Assembly (NCBI GenBank): GCA_015061805.1
Contig: SUVV01000005.1
Span: forward strand, 62,001 to 126,000
DNA: 64,000 nucleotides
Direction: 5' to 3'
Source: Lentisphaerota bacterium
GTDB lineage: Bacteria > Verrucomicrobiota > Lentisphaeria > Victivallales > Victivallaceae
Each line of letters begins with the position of its first letter. Position 1 is the first letter of the stretch. The translations under genes were made by a program, and so were the position numbers. Below, one piece after another: positions 43,326 through 52,230 of this stretch. The notes beneath the pieces are model-generated. The model saw nothing but the letters and a program-made list of their open reading frames with translations. It searched no databases and was not told the DNA's origin.

Positions 43326-44470
43326 AACTTTTCTGCTCTTTCTATCATCAAATTAAAATAATCTGCAACTTTTTCCACCACCGGCGGCACCGGTTCATTG
43401 GAGAGGATCGCCGCGTAAGAGTGTTCGTTTTCGGGGATGAAACCATGCATGCCGCGCAAGGCCGCTCCTCCCATGTCCGACGGGACGATCTGGATTCCGG
43501 CATCCAGCAGGAAGATCGCATCGCCAAAGGCACGGTCTTCTCGATAAATACCGTATTTGATTTCCTCATCTTCGCTCAGGAAGCGGCCGGGGAAATCTTT
43601 CATCAAGCCGGAAATGACCGGTTCGGCTTTTTCATTCAAATAATAAAATCTTGCCATCGTGGAATCAAAACAGGCACCGTAGTCTTTACCGAATACCAGA
43701 CCGCAATTTTCCAGTTTGCTCATAATGTCAACAGTTCCGGCAAGCGGAGTCATACCGTGGTCGGAAATAATGGTAAAATGGACATTTTCAGCGTATTCCT
43801 GCGCTTTTTCACAGAGGGAAACGACTCGAATCCCGATTTCATCAAGTTTATCTTTGACCGCTTGAACATCCGAAACCTTGTCATGCAGTACACCATCCAG
43901 ACTTGCAGTATAGACAAAAAGAAAATTTTTACCGTTTTCAATGGCGCGTTCGGCAGCAAGATAGTTGGCATCATCGCTCAAGTGCCAGTCGGAAATGTGG
44001 AAAGCGACACCTTTTGCACTCAACACATCGTGCAGATTGGCGATATCATCCATGCCGCCGGCAATGAAAAGATTCTTTTTTTCGCAGTAATCCATGAATT
44101 TCAATTTCCACAGCGGCATCCGGTAGAGTTGAAAATATCCGGTGAAACCATAAACTTTTTTCAGCAGTTTGGATAAATGGTGGCGGACCCGCCCCCGATT
44201 CCAGAAACTTTCCGGTTTGAAAAGCCATGCAAGACGGGAAAACGCCTTGAATGGTGAAGTTTCCGGAGCAAAGCGGAACAAACCGAGGTGTCCGTGTTCC
44301 GCCGGAGTCCTGCCGGAAAGTATCGTCGGAATGGCACTACTGGAATAGCCGAACTGCATATTTATTTTTTTGCGTTCCGGCAGAAGTTCCGTCAAAAATT
44401 GGTGATCGTTGACGATCTTCCACCCGAGCGCATCTATAAATAAGAATATTTCAATTGTTTTACGTTTCAT
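43322..44470 (-). CDS. Alkaline-phosphatase-superfamily (NPP-like) phosphodiesterase
   Basis: 382 residues from the ATG at 44470, following GAGGTG; a longer frame has no support. F-L-F-I-D-A-L-G-W (metal Asp13), a nucleophile region G-Y-S-S-S-A-I-P-T-I-L-S-G-R-T-P-A-E-H-G-H, DGVLHD, and I-S-D-H-G-M are the family's metal and substrate sites. No signal peptide or membrane helix, so cytoplasmic unless exported otherwise. It may hydrolyse a nucleotide sugar or transfer a phospho-group to the polymer. Odd for an exopolysaccharide locus. Confidence 0.78.
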   Translation of the reverse strand: MKRKTIEIFLFIDALGWKIVNDHQFLTELLPERKKINMQFGYSSSAIPTILSGRTPAEHGHLGLFRFAPETSPFKAFSRLAWLFKPESFWNRGRVRHHLSKLLKKVYGFTGYFQLYRMPLWKLKFMDYCEKKNLFIAGGMDDIANLHDVLSAKGVAFHISDWHLSDDANYLAAERAIENGKNFLFVYTASLDGVLHDKVSDVQAVKDKLDEIGIRVVSLCEKAQEYAENVHFTIISDHGMTPLAGTVDIMSKLENCGLVFGKDYGACFDSTMARFYYLNEKAEPVISGLMKDFPGRFLSEDEEIKYGIYREDRAFGDAIFLLDAGIQIVPSDMGGAALRGMHGFIPENEHSYAAILSNEPVPPVVEKVADYFNLMIERAEKL

Positions 44471-44477
44471 TTTCACC

Positions 44478-46727
44478 TCATGGCAAAGCCCGGTATCCGG
44501 GGAGCAGCCGGAAATCATTGGCAGGTTTGCGATTTTTCAATTCCGCAGATGGCAACGTCGGCTTTTCGATAAGATAGCCGCTCACGACTGCCGCCGGAGC
44601 GATGGTTTCCCAGACGCTGTATTCGCTTGATGGAACGCTTAAAAACTCCAGATTGACATAGCGCCGGAAAATCGGCAGTTTATCCGCCCGCTCTTTGTAT
44701 ACCATGCGCACCGCGTTGCGATCCACACCGAAAGTGTTGCCGTATGGGGTGATCCCCGGCACAAATTCTTTAAATTTCCCGGTGTAACTCACCAGATCGA
44801 GAAAGACCGCCGGATAGATCTCACCCAAACCGGAAGTCATACTCCGCCCCAGCGGATTCGCCCCGTTGTGGAAATCATTAGCCAGATATGCACCCGTCAG
44901 ATATTTTTCTTCACCGGTAAGTTTATGGGCGGCGATCAAAGTCATCGCGCGGCGCAACGGATGATAATTTCCCCATGCCATTGCGTGAACCCATGATGCA
45001 TGGGAGGCGTGCCAGAGAGTCCGGTAAGGATAGGCTTTTTCCTGATCTGCAAGCATCTTATCGGCATTGCGGAGAATAACGCGGCGGTATTCGGAATGGA
45101 TTTTTGCCAACTCTTTTACCGGGAAAAGTTCCAAACTCATCCAGGAAAGCGGAGACCATTTCCAGAAATCGCTGTTAAAATCCGCCAATATGCGTTTTTC
45201 TGCTGCTGCTACCGGATCGAGATATTTTTTTTCTTTGGTCAGGATGTAAAGATTTACTCCGGCTTTCAGCAGATTTTCGGCATTGAGCTGATGGGATTCG
45301 ATATAAGTTATCATCCTGCCGTTGAGCATATACCATGTAACCAGACGTTTTTTCTTATTTACGGCAAAATCCCACGCTTTAACTGCCGAAGCGAGATATT
45401 TTCCGTTATCGGCTCCGGCTTTTTTCATTGCCAGAGCCAGCGTGCTTACAGCGGCGGCATACTCCAATGTGCCGTTGCATGATGGCGCAGAAACATAATA
45501 GGTACGCTTATCTTCATGGGGCAGACCTTCGCCGGGACCGGGGTGTCCGGTGGTTTCAAACCAGGTACCGACGCCGCCGTTTTCCTGCTGAACCGCCATC
45601 AGGTGTTTCACGCCCCACGCGGCTTCATCGAGAATATCCGGTATTCCGTTGCCGCTTTCCGGGATATTGAGTTGACCGTCGATAAAGTTTCCGGGCTTCA
45701 TCATATAGACCGTTGACAAATCGCTGACGATACGCAAGTGATAGGGGCGGCGGTCATAATCAGCCGCATCGTGCCAGCCGCCGGGGGCGGAATATTCTTT
45801 GGCATGGGATGGCGGCGGAATATTATTTTTGATCAATTCAAACGGCTTGACTTCGATATAATTGCCTTTGCGGTCGGTGAATCCGTGGGTAACTTTACCT
45901 GTTTTTTTGCGGTATTCTCCGGCATTTTCCGGGAATCTTCCTTTGAAAACCTTCTGGTGACACGCCGGCGCTTCCCAGGCGGTAAAGGGTAGAGTTTTAG
46001 CAATGCCGCACCGCTTGTGATATAAGCCGCGGGCGTGAATAAAAAAAACTTCGTTGAGCGTTTCTGAACCGATGACAAAATCCATGCTCCGTCCGATACC
46101 GTCAACATAGAGATAGTAGCTGCCGGGAGTATTGAAACTTGAATAATCCAATTCCAACACCTCCTCGCCGGTAAAAACGGTTGCGCCGGTATAAGCAGGG
46201 TCATCGCGGCGCAGTTTCAAACTGTTTTTGAAAACACATTTTCCGCTTGAACTCTCCCGCAGCTCAAAAATTTTCCCGGCGAGATGCTTCAGAGGGAGCG
46301 CTCCGGCACTGCCGAGCCATGCCCCCATATAGGCGAACTTTTTCTGCTGTTCTGCCCCGTTGCCGACCTGATTGAGTTTGAAAATATTGCTTGGCTTGTC
46401 AGGATCATATTGAACAGTACAAATATTGAAATTGCGTTTTTCCCCCGGCTTCATCGGTTCGCCCAATACCAGAAAGGTAAAACAATCGACATCTGCTTTT
46501 TTCAGGATATTACCGTTTTTGTCCCGCAACAAACCATTCTCTTTATACCAGTATGAACTTTGTACGATATTGTTTCCGACCGTGGCAAGGTTAGGGATAT
46601 GTCCCGGGGGGCATGATTTTTTCAGCACTACCACATACGGGGTGAGAAATTCATACTCGACAGCATTGGTTTCCTGCCCGCAGCCGGCGATGACCAAGAG
46701 CATAATTAACAAAAACAGAGTTCTCAT
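44478..46727 (-). CDS. GH9 endoglucanase-like lipoprotein
   Basis: 749 residues from the ATG at 46727, which overlaps the upstream stop (ATGA). Signal LFLLIMLLVIAGC gives a lipobox (V-I-A-G-C). Residues about 130-250 form an early-set/CelD_N-type Ig fold ending SGSYYLYVDGIGRS-like. The GH9 toroid starts FIHARGLYHKRCG, with G-G-W-H-D-A-A-D-Y-D (catalytic Asp pair; GH9 usually GGWYDAGD), YAAAVSTLALAMKK, and H-G-A-N-P-L-G-R-S. The final E-Y-S-V-W-E-T may give the acid. GH9 cuts beta-1,4-glucans. Anchored outside, it could trim or release the polymer made here, as BcsZ-type cellulases do. Confidence 0.82.
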   Translation of the reverse strand: MRTLFLLIMLLVIAGCGQETNAVEYEFLTPYVVVLKKSCPPGHIPNLATVGNNIVQSSYWYKENGLLRDKNGNILKKADVDCFTFLVLGEPMKPGEKRNFNICTVQYDPDKPSNIFKLNQVGNGAEQQKKFAYMGAWLGSAGALPLKHLAGKIFELRESSSGKCVFKNSLKLRRDDPAYTGATVFTGEEVLELDYSSFNTPGSYYLYVDGIGRSMDFVIGSETLNEVFFIHARGLYHKRCGIAKTLPFTAWEAPACHQKVFKGRFPENAGEYRKKTGKVTHGFTDRKGNYIEVKPFELIKNNIPPPSHAKEYSAPGGWHDAADYDRRPYHLRIVSDLSTVYMMKPGNFIDGQLNIPESGNGIPDILDEAAWGVKHLMAVQQENGGVGTWFETTGHPGPGEGLPHEDKRTYYVSAPSCNGTLEYAAAVSTLALAMKKAGADNGKYLASAVKAWDFAVNKKKRLVTWYMLNGRMITYIESHQLNAENLLKAGVNLYILTKEKKYLDPVAAAEKRILADFNSDFWKWSPLSWMSLELFPVKELAKIHSEYRRVILRNADKMLADQEKAYPYRTLWHASHASWVHAMAWGNYHPLRRAMTLIAAHKLTGEEKYLTGAYLANDFHNGANPLGRSMTSGLGEIYPAVFLDLVSYTGKFKEFVPGITPYGNTFGVDRNAVRMVYKERADKLPIFRRYVNLEFLSVPSSEYSVWETIAPAAVVSGYLIEKPTLPSAELKNRKPANDFRLLPGYRALP

Positions 46728-48052
46728 ATTGCCGCCTCCACCTTGCCGGAAAGAAACTCTCTGCGGTATTTGGCAAGAATACTCAACGCGGCAAAAAGAA
46801 TCATCATCTGGATAAAATTCACCTGCTGTTTCATCACCCACTCCAGAGTGGACTGTAAGTATATCGCAGTCAAGCCGCCGACGATTCCAGTTGGGATATA
46901 GAAAAAATCACTCCGGCGCATCGATTTCACCAGTTTGCAGGCGGTGACATAGTAATAGCCCAGCCAGAAAAGAAATGCTCCCAATGCCGGAAATCCGCAC
47001 TCCGCTCCCACCAGAAGATAACTGGTTTCAACGATACCCTCTTTGAAATCTTTGGCAATGCGGCGGTTTTCGTAACGGTATTCGCAGTAGGGATAAGGCG
47101 GATTGATCTTGATGCCCCAGTTATTCAAGCCGACTCCGGCAAAAGGTTTGTCTTTCATCATGTTCCACGCGGAAGCGGCGAGGTACTGCCGGGTCATCAG
47201 CGACTCTTTGGGGGCATTCTGGAAGCGCTTGATGATATTGGGCAAAAGCAGCAAGGCACCGAAGATGCAGACCAGCACGATCGGCAGCAGGATTTGGATC
47301 TTGCGCAGGTGGAACTGATAACGCAATGACAGAAGCGCCGTGATCATACAGCCGAATGGCAGACATACCATCGCACCGCGGGAATAGGTTCGCATACACG
47401 CCGCCGATGCCATCAGGAAAAATCCGGCAAACAGAAAACGTTTCCATCCTTTATTCCGGTTGAAATAGTAGGCAAAAAAGACCGGAGCGATCAGATTCAT
47501 ATACATACCCATACTGTTCTGATGCGGGAAAAATCCATTCGCCTGATGGATCCCTTTCACATGCTGGATCACCACCGACATGAAGGTAACTATCGCCACG
47601 ATACCGAAAGCGATCATCACACTGTTGAAGTCGCGGTAATGATACAAATAGTAATAGGTCGTCAGAAAGACGATATACATCATTATCATTTTCCACAATT
47701 CAAACCAGCTGAAAAGCCTGTTGTCCGCATTTATCAGCGACGGTATGCACAAGAGGAAGTAGACCAGATAGATCTTGCTTCCGGCATCGGGGAACAGCGG
47801 TTTCATCCGATGCAGAATAAGCATTCCGATCAGCATTGCCAGGGCGATCAGATAGACCAGAGAGACCTCCATTCCCCGGGCGGTTCCCCGGTAGGTTTCA
47901 TGGGAAAAAAAGTTGATCGATACCTGATTGAACATCATCACCGGCAGCGATACGGCAAAAAACGCCCAGCGCATATACTTACGATTCATCGTAAGCATAT
48001 ACCCCAGCGGCAGTACCCCCATGAAGGTGATGAAAAATATCAGATACTTCAT
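46724..48052 (-). CDS. O-antigen ligase/polymerase-like membrane protein (Wzy/WaaL family)
   Basis: 442 residues with about ten helices. The large periplasmic loop near residues 285-350 includes ASAWNMMKDKPFAGVGLNNWG and GIVETSYLLVGAECGFPALG, the O-antigen ligase (Wzy_C) signature with the H-N-x-Y-L-like region replaced by T-S-Y-L-L. It would polymerise or ligate the repeat units. Nine bases after the Wza-like gene. Confidence 0.85.
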   Translation of the reverse strand: MKYLIFFITFMGVLPLGYMLTMNRKYMRWAFFAVSLPVMMFNQVSINFFSHETYRGTARGMEVSLVYLIALAMLIGMLILHRMKPLFPDAGSKIYLVYFLLCIPSLINADNRLFSWFELWKMIMMYIVFLTTYYYLYHYRDFNSVMIAFGIVAIVTFMSVVIQHVKGIHQANGFFPHQNSMGMYMNLIAPVFFAYYFNRNKGWKRFLFAGFFLMASAACMRTYSRGAMVCLPFGCMITALLSLRYQFHLRKIQILLPIVLVCIFGALLLLPNIIKRFQNAPKESLMTRQYLAASAWNMMKDKPFAGVGLNNWGIKINPPYPYCEYRYENRRIAKDFKEGIVETSYLLVGAECGFPALGAFLFWLGYYYVTACKLVKSMRRSDFFYIPTGIVGGLTAIYLQSTLEWVMKQQVNFIQMMILFAALSILAKYRREFLSGKVEAAI

Positions 48053-48061
48053 ACTTTTTCC

Positions 48062-49111
48062 TCAGAACAGCACGTTGAAAGCAGGTCCGGTGAAGGTTCC
48101 CAAAAATTGTGCGGTGGGCAGAATTTTGCGGATGAATACGTTGTATTCGGAGATATTGTCATGCGGTATATAGACCACATCCCCCGGCTGGAGCCGGACA
48201 TTGGCACAGCGGCCCTGCATGATGCCGTCGATATCGACCCGGTAAAAACGCGGATTTTCCATACCGCCGCGAATGATCACCCCATATTGCCAATACTGTT
48301 CCTTTAAGCCGAGACCGGAGGAGATAAGTTCCAGCACGCCAAGATTCTGATCCCACAATCTCTTGTGCGGACGGTTGATACTGCCGATGATACTGACCAT
48401 GGCTTCCGAACGGACGGCGATATAGATGTAATCACCTTTTTTGAGTTTCACATTGTGCCAGCGGTCGCCCTTTTCAATGGCGAGCGAAAAATTGACCGGC
48501 AGGATTTTTCCGTTGCGGACAATGATACTGTTCTGATAATCCGCCGCATCGAGCATCTGATCATCGAAATCGCGCACCGCGGAACCTCCGGCTTTGGCGA
48601 AAAGATCGGCAAGGCGCATACCGTTGGAAATCACGAACATTCCGGGGTTGTTCACCGCTCCGGCAATGGTGGCGGTCTGGCTTCTCACGTCGATCGCGAA
48701 AACTCCAAGTTCCGGATTTTTGATATATTTGCCGTAGATTTTTTTGATCTTTTCGCTGGCCTCTTCCAGAGTGAGACCGGCGACCTGAACCTGTCCTGCG
48801 AACATCACGCCGATAGCGCCGTCCGGAGTCACCAGAGATTCCATGATCAGATCGGGGTGATTGTAGACCCGGATACTGATCTTATCTCCGGCGTTGATAC
48901 GGTAGGTCGGCTCTTTTTGAGCATCCAATTGCTTGAGAAATTCCAACTGACGGCGCTTGTCTTCATCAGTGAGTCCGGCTTGATCGACCACGCCGCTGGG
49001 CAGATTGTTGATATCCGGGAACTGGTCAAAATTTCCGGTATAGCGGTTGTAGCATCCGGAAAGGATACATACGGCGAACAGCAGAATGGAAAAACAGCAT
49101 ATTTTTTTCAT
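48062..49111 (-). CDS. Wza-like polysaccharide export lipoprotein
   Basis: 349 residues. Lipobox I-L-S-G-C. Poly_export domain: Y-R-I-N-A-G-D-K-I-S-I-R-V-Y-N-H-P-D-L, V-T-P-D-G-A-I-G, AGQVQVAGLTLEEASEKIKK. Two SLBB domains follow (ATIAGAVNNPGMFVISNGMRLADLFAKAGG and VSIIGSINRPHKRLW). It lacks the C-terminal outer-membrane helix in obvious form. Outer-membrane exit for the polymer. Its start overlaps the co-polymerase gene's stop by one base. Confidence 0.9.
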   Translation of the reverse strand: MKKICCFSILLFAVCILSGCYNRYTGNFDQFPDINNLPSGVVDQAGLTDEDKRRQLEFLKQLDAQKEPTYRINAGDKISIRVYNHPDLIMESLVTPDGAIGVMFAGQVQVAGLTLEEASEKIKKIYGKYIKNPELGVFAIDVRSQTATIAGAVNNPGMFVISNGMRLADLFAKAGGSAVRDFDDQMLDAADYQNSIIVRNGKILPVNFSLAIEKGDRWHNVKLKKGDYIYIAVRSEAMVSIIGSINRPHKRLWDQNLGVLELISSGLGLKEQYWQYGVIIRGGMENPRFYRVDIDGIMQGRCANVRLQPGDVVYIPHDNISEYNVFIRKILPTAQFLGTFTGPAFNVLF

Positions 49112-51192
49112 CAGATATAATCTCCTGAAATAATTTTGTCAACGTCAGTCACTCCGGTCAGGATCGCATAGATCTTGTGTTCGTCATCATGCAGTTTCAA
49201 AACACGCCGCAGCACTCTGCGCGAAGTCTGTTTTTTACCGATGTAAAGAAGTGTGGCATCACAGATATCGTGCAGCTGCCGCACCAGAATACAGGATGCA
49301 TTGAAAGGCTTTTCACGGGAAATGCGGATAAGCTGATAATGTTTTTTCAATTCATTTACGACTTTGTACAGCGAACTGATCTCGTCGGGTTCCAGCACCG
49401 AAATATTCCGTACCGGGAAAAAGGCGAAGCCATAACCGTAGCCGTAACCTTTACCGTCACCGGAGGAAAATCCGTGGAGATATTCAACATCGTGAGCGAC
49501 ATCTTTTGCCACAAAATTCACGCCGACATTACCTTTGTCTGAATAGTAAAAGTCGCCGATTTTCTGCATATTGCCGCAGATTTTTTCCACATCTGCTTCA
49601 TCAATGAGCCGGATCAGAATCGTATTGCGCTTGGCCTTGGTAAACTGTTCGTCAAACATGACTGAACTCAAAAACGAACCATCCAGTGAACAGGAAAAGA
49701 TCGTCCGGGTATCTTTCAAACGCAAAATGAAACGGTAAAACATTTCATTGTTGATGATCTTGCGCTGCTCACTTGAGAAACTGGCGCTCTCATGAGGGAT
49801 GATACCGACCGTATCAAAGAAATCCTTGTGAAACACCGCTTCTTCAATGCCGCTGAATTTACCATTGATGAGATCGAAAGTGACGATCACCACCGCATAC
49901 AAGCCGCTGACAAAAAAGCCGGCGATGACGATCAATGCCAGAATTTTAACCGGGAAACAGGAGAAAGGTTTGGTATTCACCACTCTTTCATTGATCGTTA
50001 TATCATTAGGCACATGAGCGATATTGCTCCGCACCCGGGAAAGTTCCTCGACCAGAAGTGTAATATTTTTATTTGTCGTTTTCTGCAGATGCTCCACCTG
50101 TTCATGTTCCGGGATCATGTGCTGAAGTTTTTTCTCTTTTTCCTTGATCAGCGCGATTTCCGCCTGCAAAGATTTCATACTCAACTCCTGCTGAGAGAGG
50201 ATGACCTCGGCTTCCTGATAACGATTGATGTGGCCCTCAATATCCAGAAGCATGTATTCTTCAAAATTGGTGATCTGATGCTTTTTTTTGAATTGCTCGA
50301 ACTCATTACGGATTACTTCGCAGGCGCTCTTTGCCTCCACGAAACGGGGGTTGCGTTCGGCAAACATCAATTTTGCCTTTTCGTATTCTCTTGAAGCTTT
50401 GCGTATTTCCAGAATAAAGTTCCGCAGATCGCCCCGGTATTTTATCACATTGGCAGGGAGAGTTTTATAATTTTTCTCCGCCATAGCGAAGCGGTGACGG
50501 GCATCAGCGAGTTTCACATTCAATTCAGCGATGGCGGCATTTTGTTCGCCCTGGATTTTCTTGACATTCTCCATCTCCTCGACCGGATGGATAATGCCGT
50601 ACTTGCGATGCAAAGCGTGCAATTTTTCGACCTGCTCCTGCTGAAAGACCTGCAATTCCCGCAGGCGCTGTTCGCGGTTCTCCAGGAAGTTGCGCAACTC
50701 CGCCGTCCGGTACTCTTCGTAATTCCGGATACCGATCGCAACAAAGGTATTGAGCAGCGATTTCACATATTCATCACTTTCGCCGATACCGCTGATGACG
50801 AACATATCGTTATGGTCGCGGAGCAGTTTGACTTCGATGCTCTGTTTCAAAACGGCGCGCTGATCTTCAGAAAGGTGCAATTCGTCGATCAGCTGCTGAA
50901 ATATCTGCTGACGGGAAAACACTCCAAGCACATGATTCATACTCAACGGCTTGACCTCTTCGCTGGCACGCGGAGTGTAAAAGAGTGTGACCGATCCTTC
51001 AAATTTGTGATGGGAGTTTTTGAACTGGAAATAGCGGAAAACCACCCCGAATAATATCGTCATTCCAAAAACCAGCAGAATACTCCATTTGAACTTGAAT
51101 AAAGAGAAGATGACCAGTTTCTGATACATCTGCAGTGTTTTCATCTGCCTGGTCTCTTCCTGAACATTGAAATCATTATTCAGCGTATCCAT
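49111..51192 (-). CDS. Wzc-like polysaccharide co-polymerase with degenerate BY-kinase domain
   Basis: 693 residues. First membrane helix about residues 33-53 (ILLVFGMTILFGVVF), Wzz domain, coiled-coil region from about 170 to 400 (ENREQRLRELQVFQQEQVEKL), second helix about 415-440. The C-terminal 200 residues follow the layout of a tyrosine kinase domain, but the Walker A site (GEGKS/T in the family) reads S-L-D-G-S-F-L-S-S (502-510) and no A' D-x-D is seen; the C-terminal Tyr cluster is missing, replaced by an internal G-Y-G-Y-G-Y-G near 585. So it likely regulates chain length without phosphorylation. Confidence 0.82.
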   Translation of the reverse strand: MDTLNNDFNVQEETRQMKTLQMYQKLVIFSLFKFKWSILLVFGMTILFGVVFRYFQFKNSHHKFEGSVTLFYTPRASEEVKPLSMNHVLGVFSRQQIFQQLIDELHLSEDQRAVLKQSIEVKLLRDHNDMFVISGIGESDEYVKSLLNTFVAIGIRNYEEYRTAELRNFLENREQRLRELQVFQQEQVEKLHALHRKYGIIHPVEEMENVKKIQGEQNAAIAELNVKLADARHRFAMAEKNYKTLPANVIKYRGDLRNFILEIRKASREYEKAKLMFAERNPRFVEAKSACEVIRNEFEQFKKKHQITNFEEYMLLDIEGHINRYQEAEVILSQQELSMKSLQAEIALIKEKEKKLQHMIPEHEQVEHLQKTTNKNITLLVEELSRVRSNIAHVPNDITINERVVNTKPFSCFPVKILALIVIAGFFVSGLYAVVIVTFDLINGKFSGIEEAVFHKDFFDTVGIIPHESASFSSEQRKIINNEMFYRFILRLKDTRTIFSCSLDGSFLSSVMFDEQFTKAKRNTILIRLIDEADVEKICGNMQKIGDFYYSDKGNVGVNFVAKDVAHDVEYLHGFSSGDGKGYGYGYGFAFFPVRNISVLEPDEISSLYKVVNELKKHYQLIRISREKPFNASCILVRQLHDICDATLLYIGKKQTSRRVLRRVLKLHDDEHKIYAILTGVTDVDKIISGDYI

Positions 51193-51204
51193 AACATTCC
51201 TCTG

Positions 51205-52230
51205 TTAATTAAATATCAGCCAATGCCGATAAAGTTCTCCCTGCCGGTCGATTTTTTCCGGCATCCGGTTCAATGCGATATATACACTCACCGCCAGTAC
51301 CGCGACCGTCGGCATGGTGTAGTAATTCCATGCCATAATCGGCAGCGAACGGCTTTTTATACAATACTTCACATAATTTTTCAGCGACAATTCACCGTTT
51401 TCAGCACAGCGGCAATAGATTCCGGTATGCACATCATTGGTTTGCGCACAGCGCACTACCGCCGCCTGAAAGAAATCGCGGACAACATTCCAGAACGACT
51501 TCATATCCGGCTTGCGTTTCCGGTGCGGAGCGCGCTTGAACTCCACCGCTTCGCGGTAAAGTTCCCGGTAAATATCCGGCATTTTGGATTTTTCGATCAA
51601 TTCCAACCGCCCGGCGATCTCCCAACGGTACATATTTCCGGCGATCAGCATCGCATCTCCGGCGCCGAGGATCGCCTTGTAAATATTACGCAGAATAAAA
51701 TCAGTATCATCGGAATTGTTGACGATTTTCTCTCCGGCAAACAGCAATCCCATGCCCCGGTTGACCAGCAGACGGCACGCTTCGGAAAACGGCAGACTCT
51801 CAGCCGGGATCTCCGGCAGATATTCTGCGAGCAAATCTTCGCCGCAGACAAGACGGCAGCCGCGCTTCAACTCCTGCATCATCAGCCGGGAAGCATTCTT
51901 TTTGATATCATTCACCGTCATGACCGCACTGAAATCAACATCAACTTTGAGTTCATGCTCATACTTTTGTGCGATTTCTTTGAGCTGCACTTGAGCATCG
52001 GCAGACTTTTCCCGGGCAAAAACGAAGAAATCCAGATCGTTGTAAAGTATGCCGTTTTCCCGGTCAAGCCGCACTCCGCCGTCACCTCTGCCGTAACTGC
52101 CGCCCAACATGACACAAAGTCCCGTGCCGGACAGCGCGCTGCTCATTTCATTGAGAACGCGTGACAGCAGATTTTCAGCTTCGATATCGCCGCAGGCTGT
52201 AAAATTTTTATGATCTTTTCCGTTCAACAT
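51205..52230 (-). CDS. Nucleotidyltransferase-fold protein
   Basis: 341 residues, ATG at 52230 inside the upstream gene's 3' end (a TTG at 52239 is possible). M-L-G-G-S-Y-G-R-G-D-G-G and N-D-L-D-F-F-V-F give the Pol-beta-type G-S-x-G-R and D-x-D metal site, with D-V-D-F-S for the third Asp. The C-terminal half is helical. Not a sugar-nucleotide enzyme of a standard type; it may modify a small molecule or protein. Shares its locus with a beta-helix nucleotidyltransferase-like protein. Confidence 0.7.
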   Translation of the reverse strand: MLNGKDHKNFTACGDIEAENLLSRVLNEMSSALSGTGLCVMLGGSYGRGDGGVRLDRENGILYNDLDFFVFAREKSADAQVQLKEIAQKYEHELKVDVDFSAVMTVNDIKKNASRLMMQELKRGCRLVCGEDLLAEYLPEIPAESLPFSEACRLLVNRGMGLLFAGEKIVNNSDDTDFILRNIYKAILGAGDAMLIAGNMYRWEIAGRLELIEKSKMPDIYRELYREAVEFKRAPHRKRKPDMKSFWNVVRDFFQAAVVRCAQTNDVHTGIYCRCAENGELSLKNYVKYCIKSRSLPIMAWNYYTMPTVAVLAVSVYIALNRMPEKIDRQGELYRHWLIFN

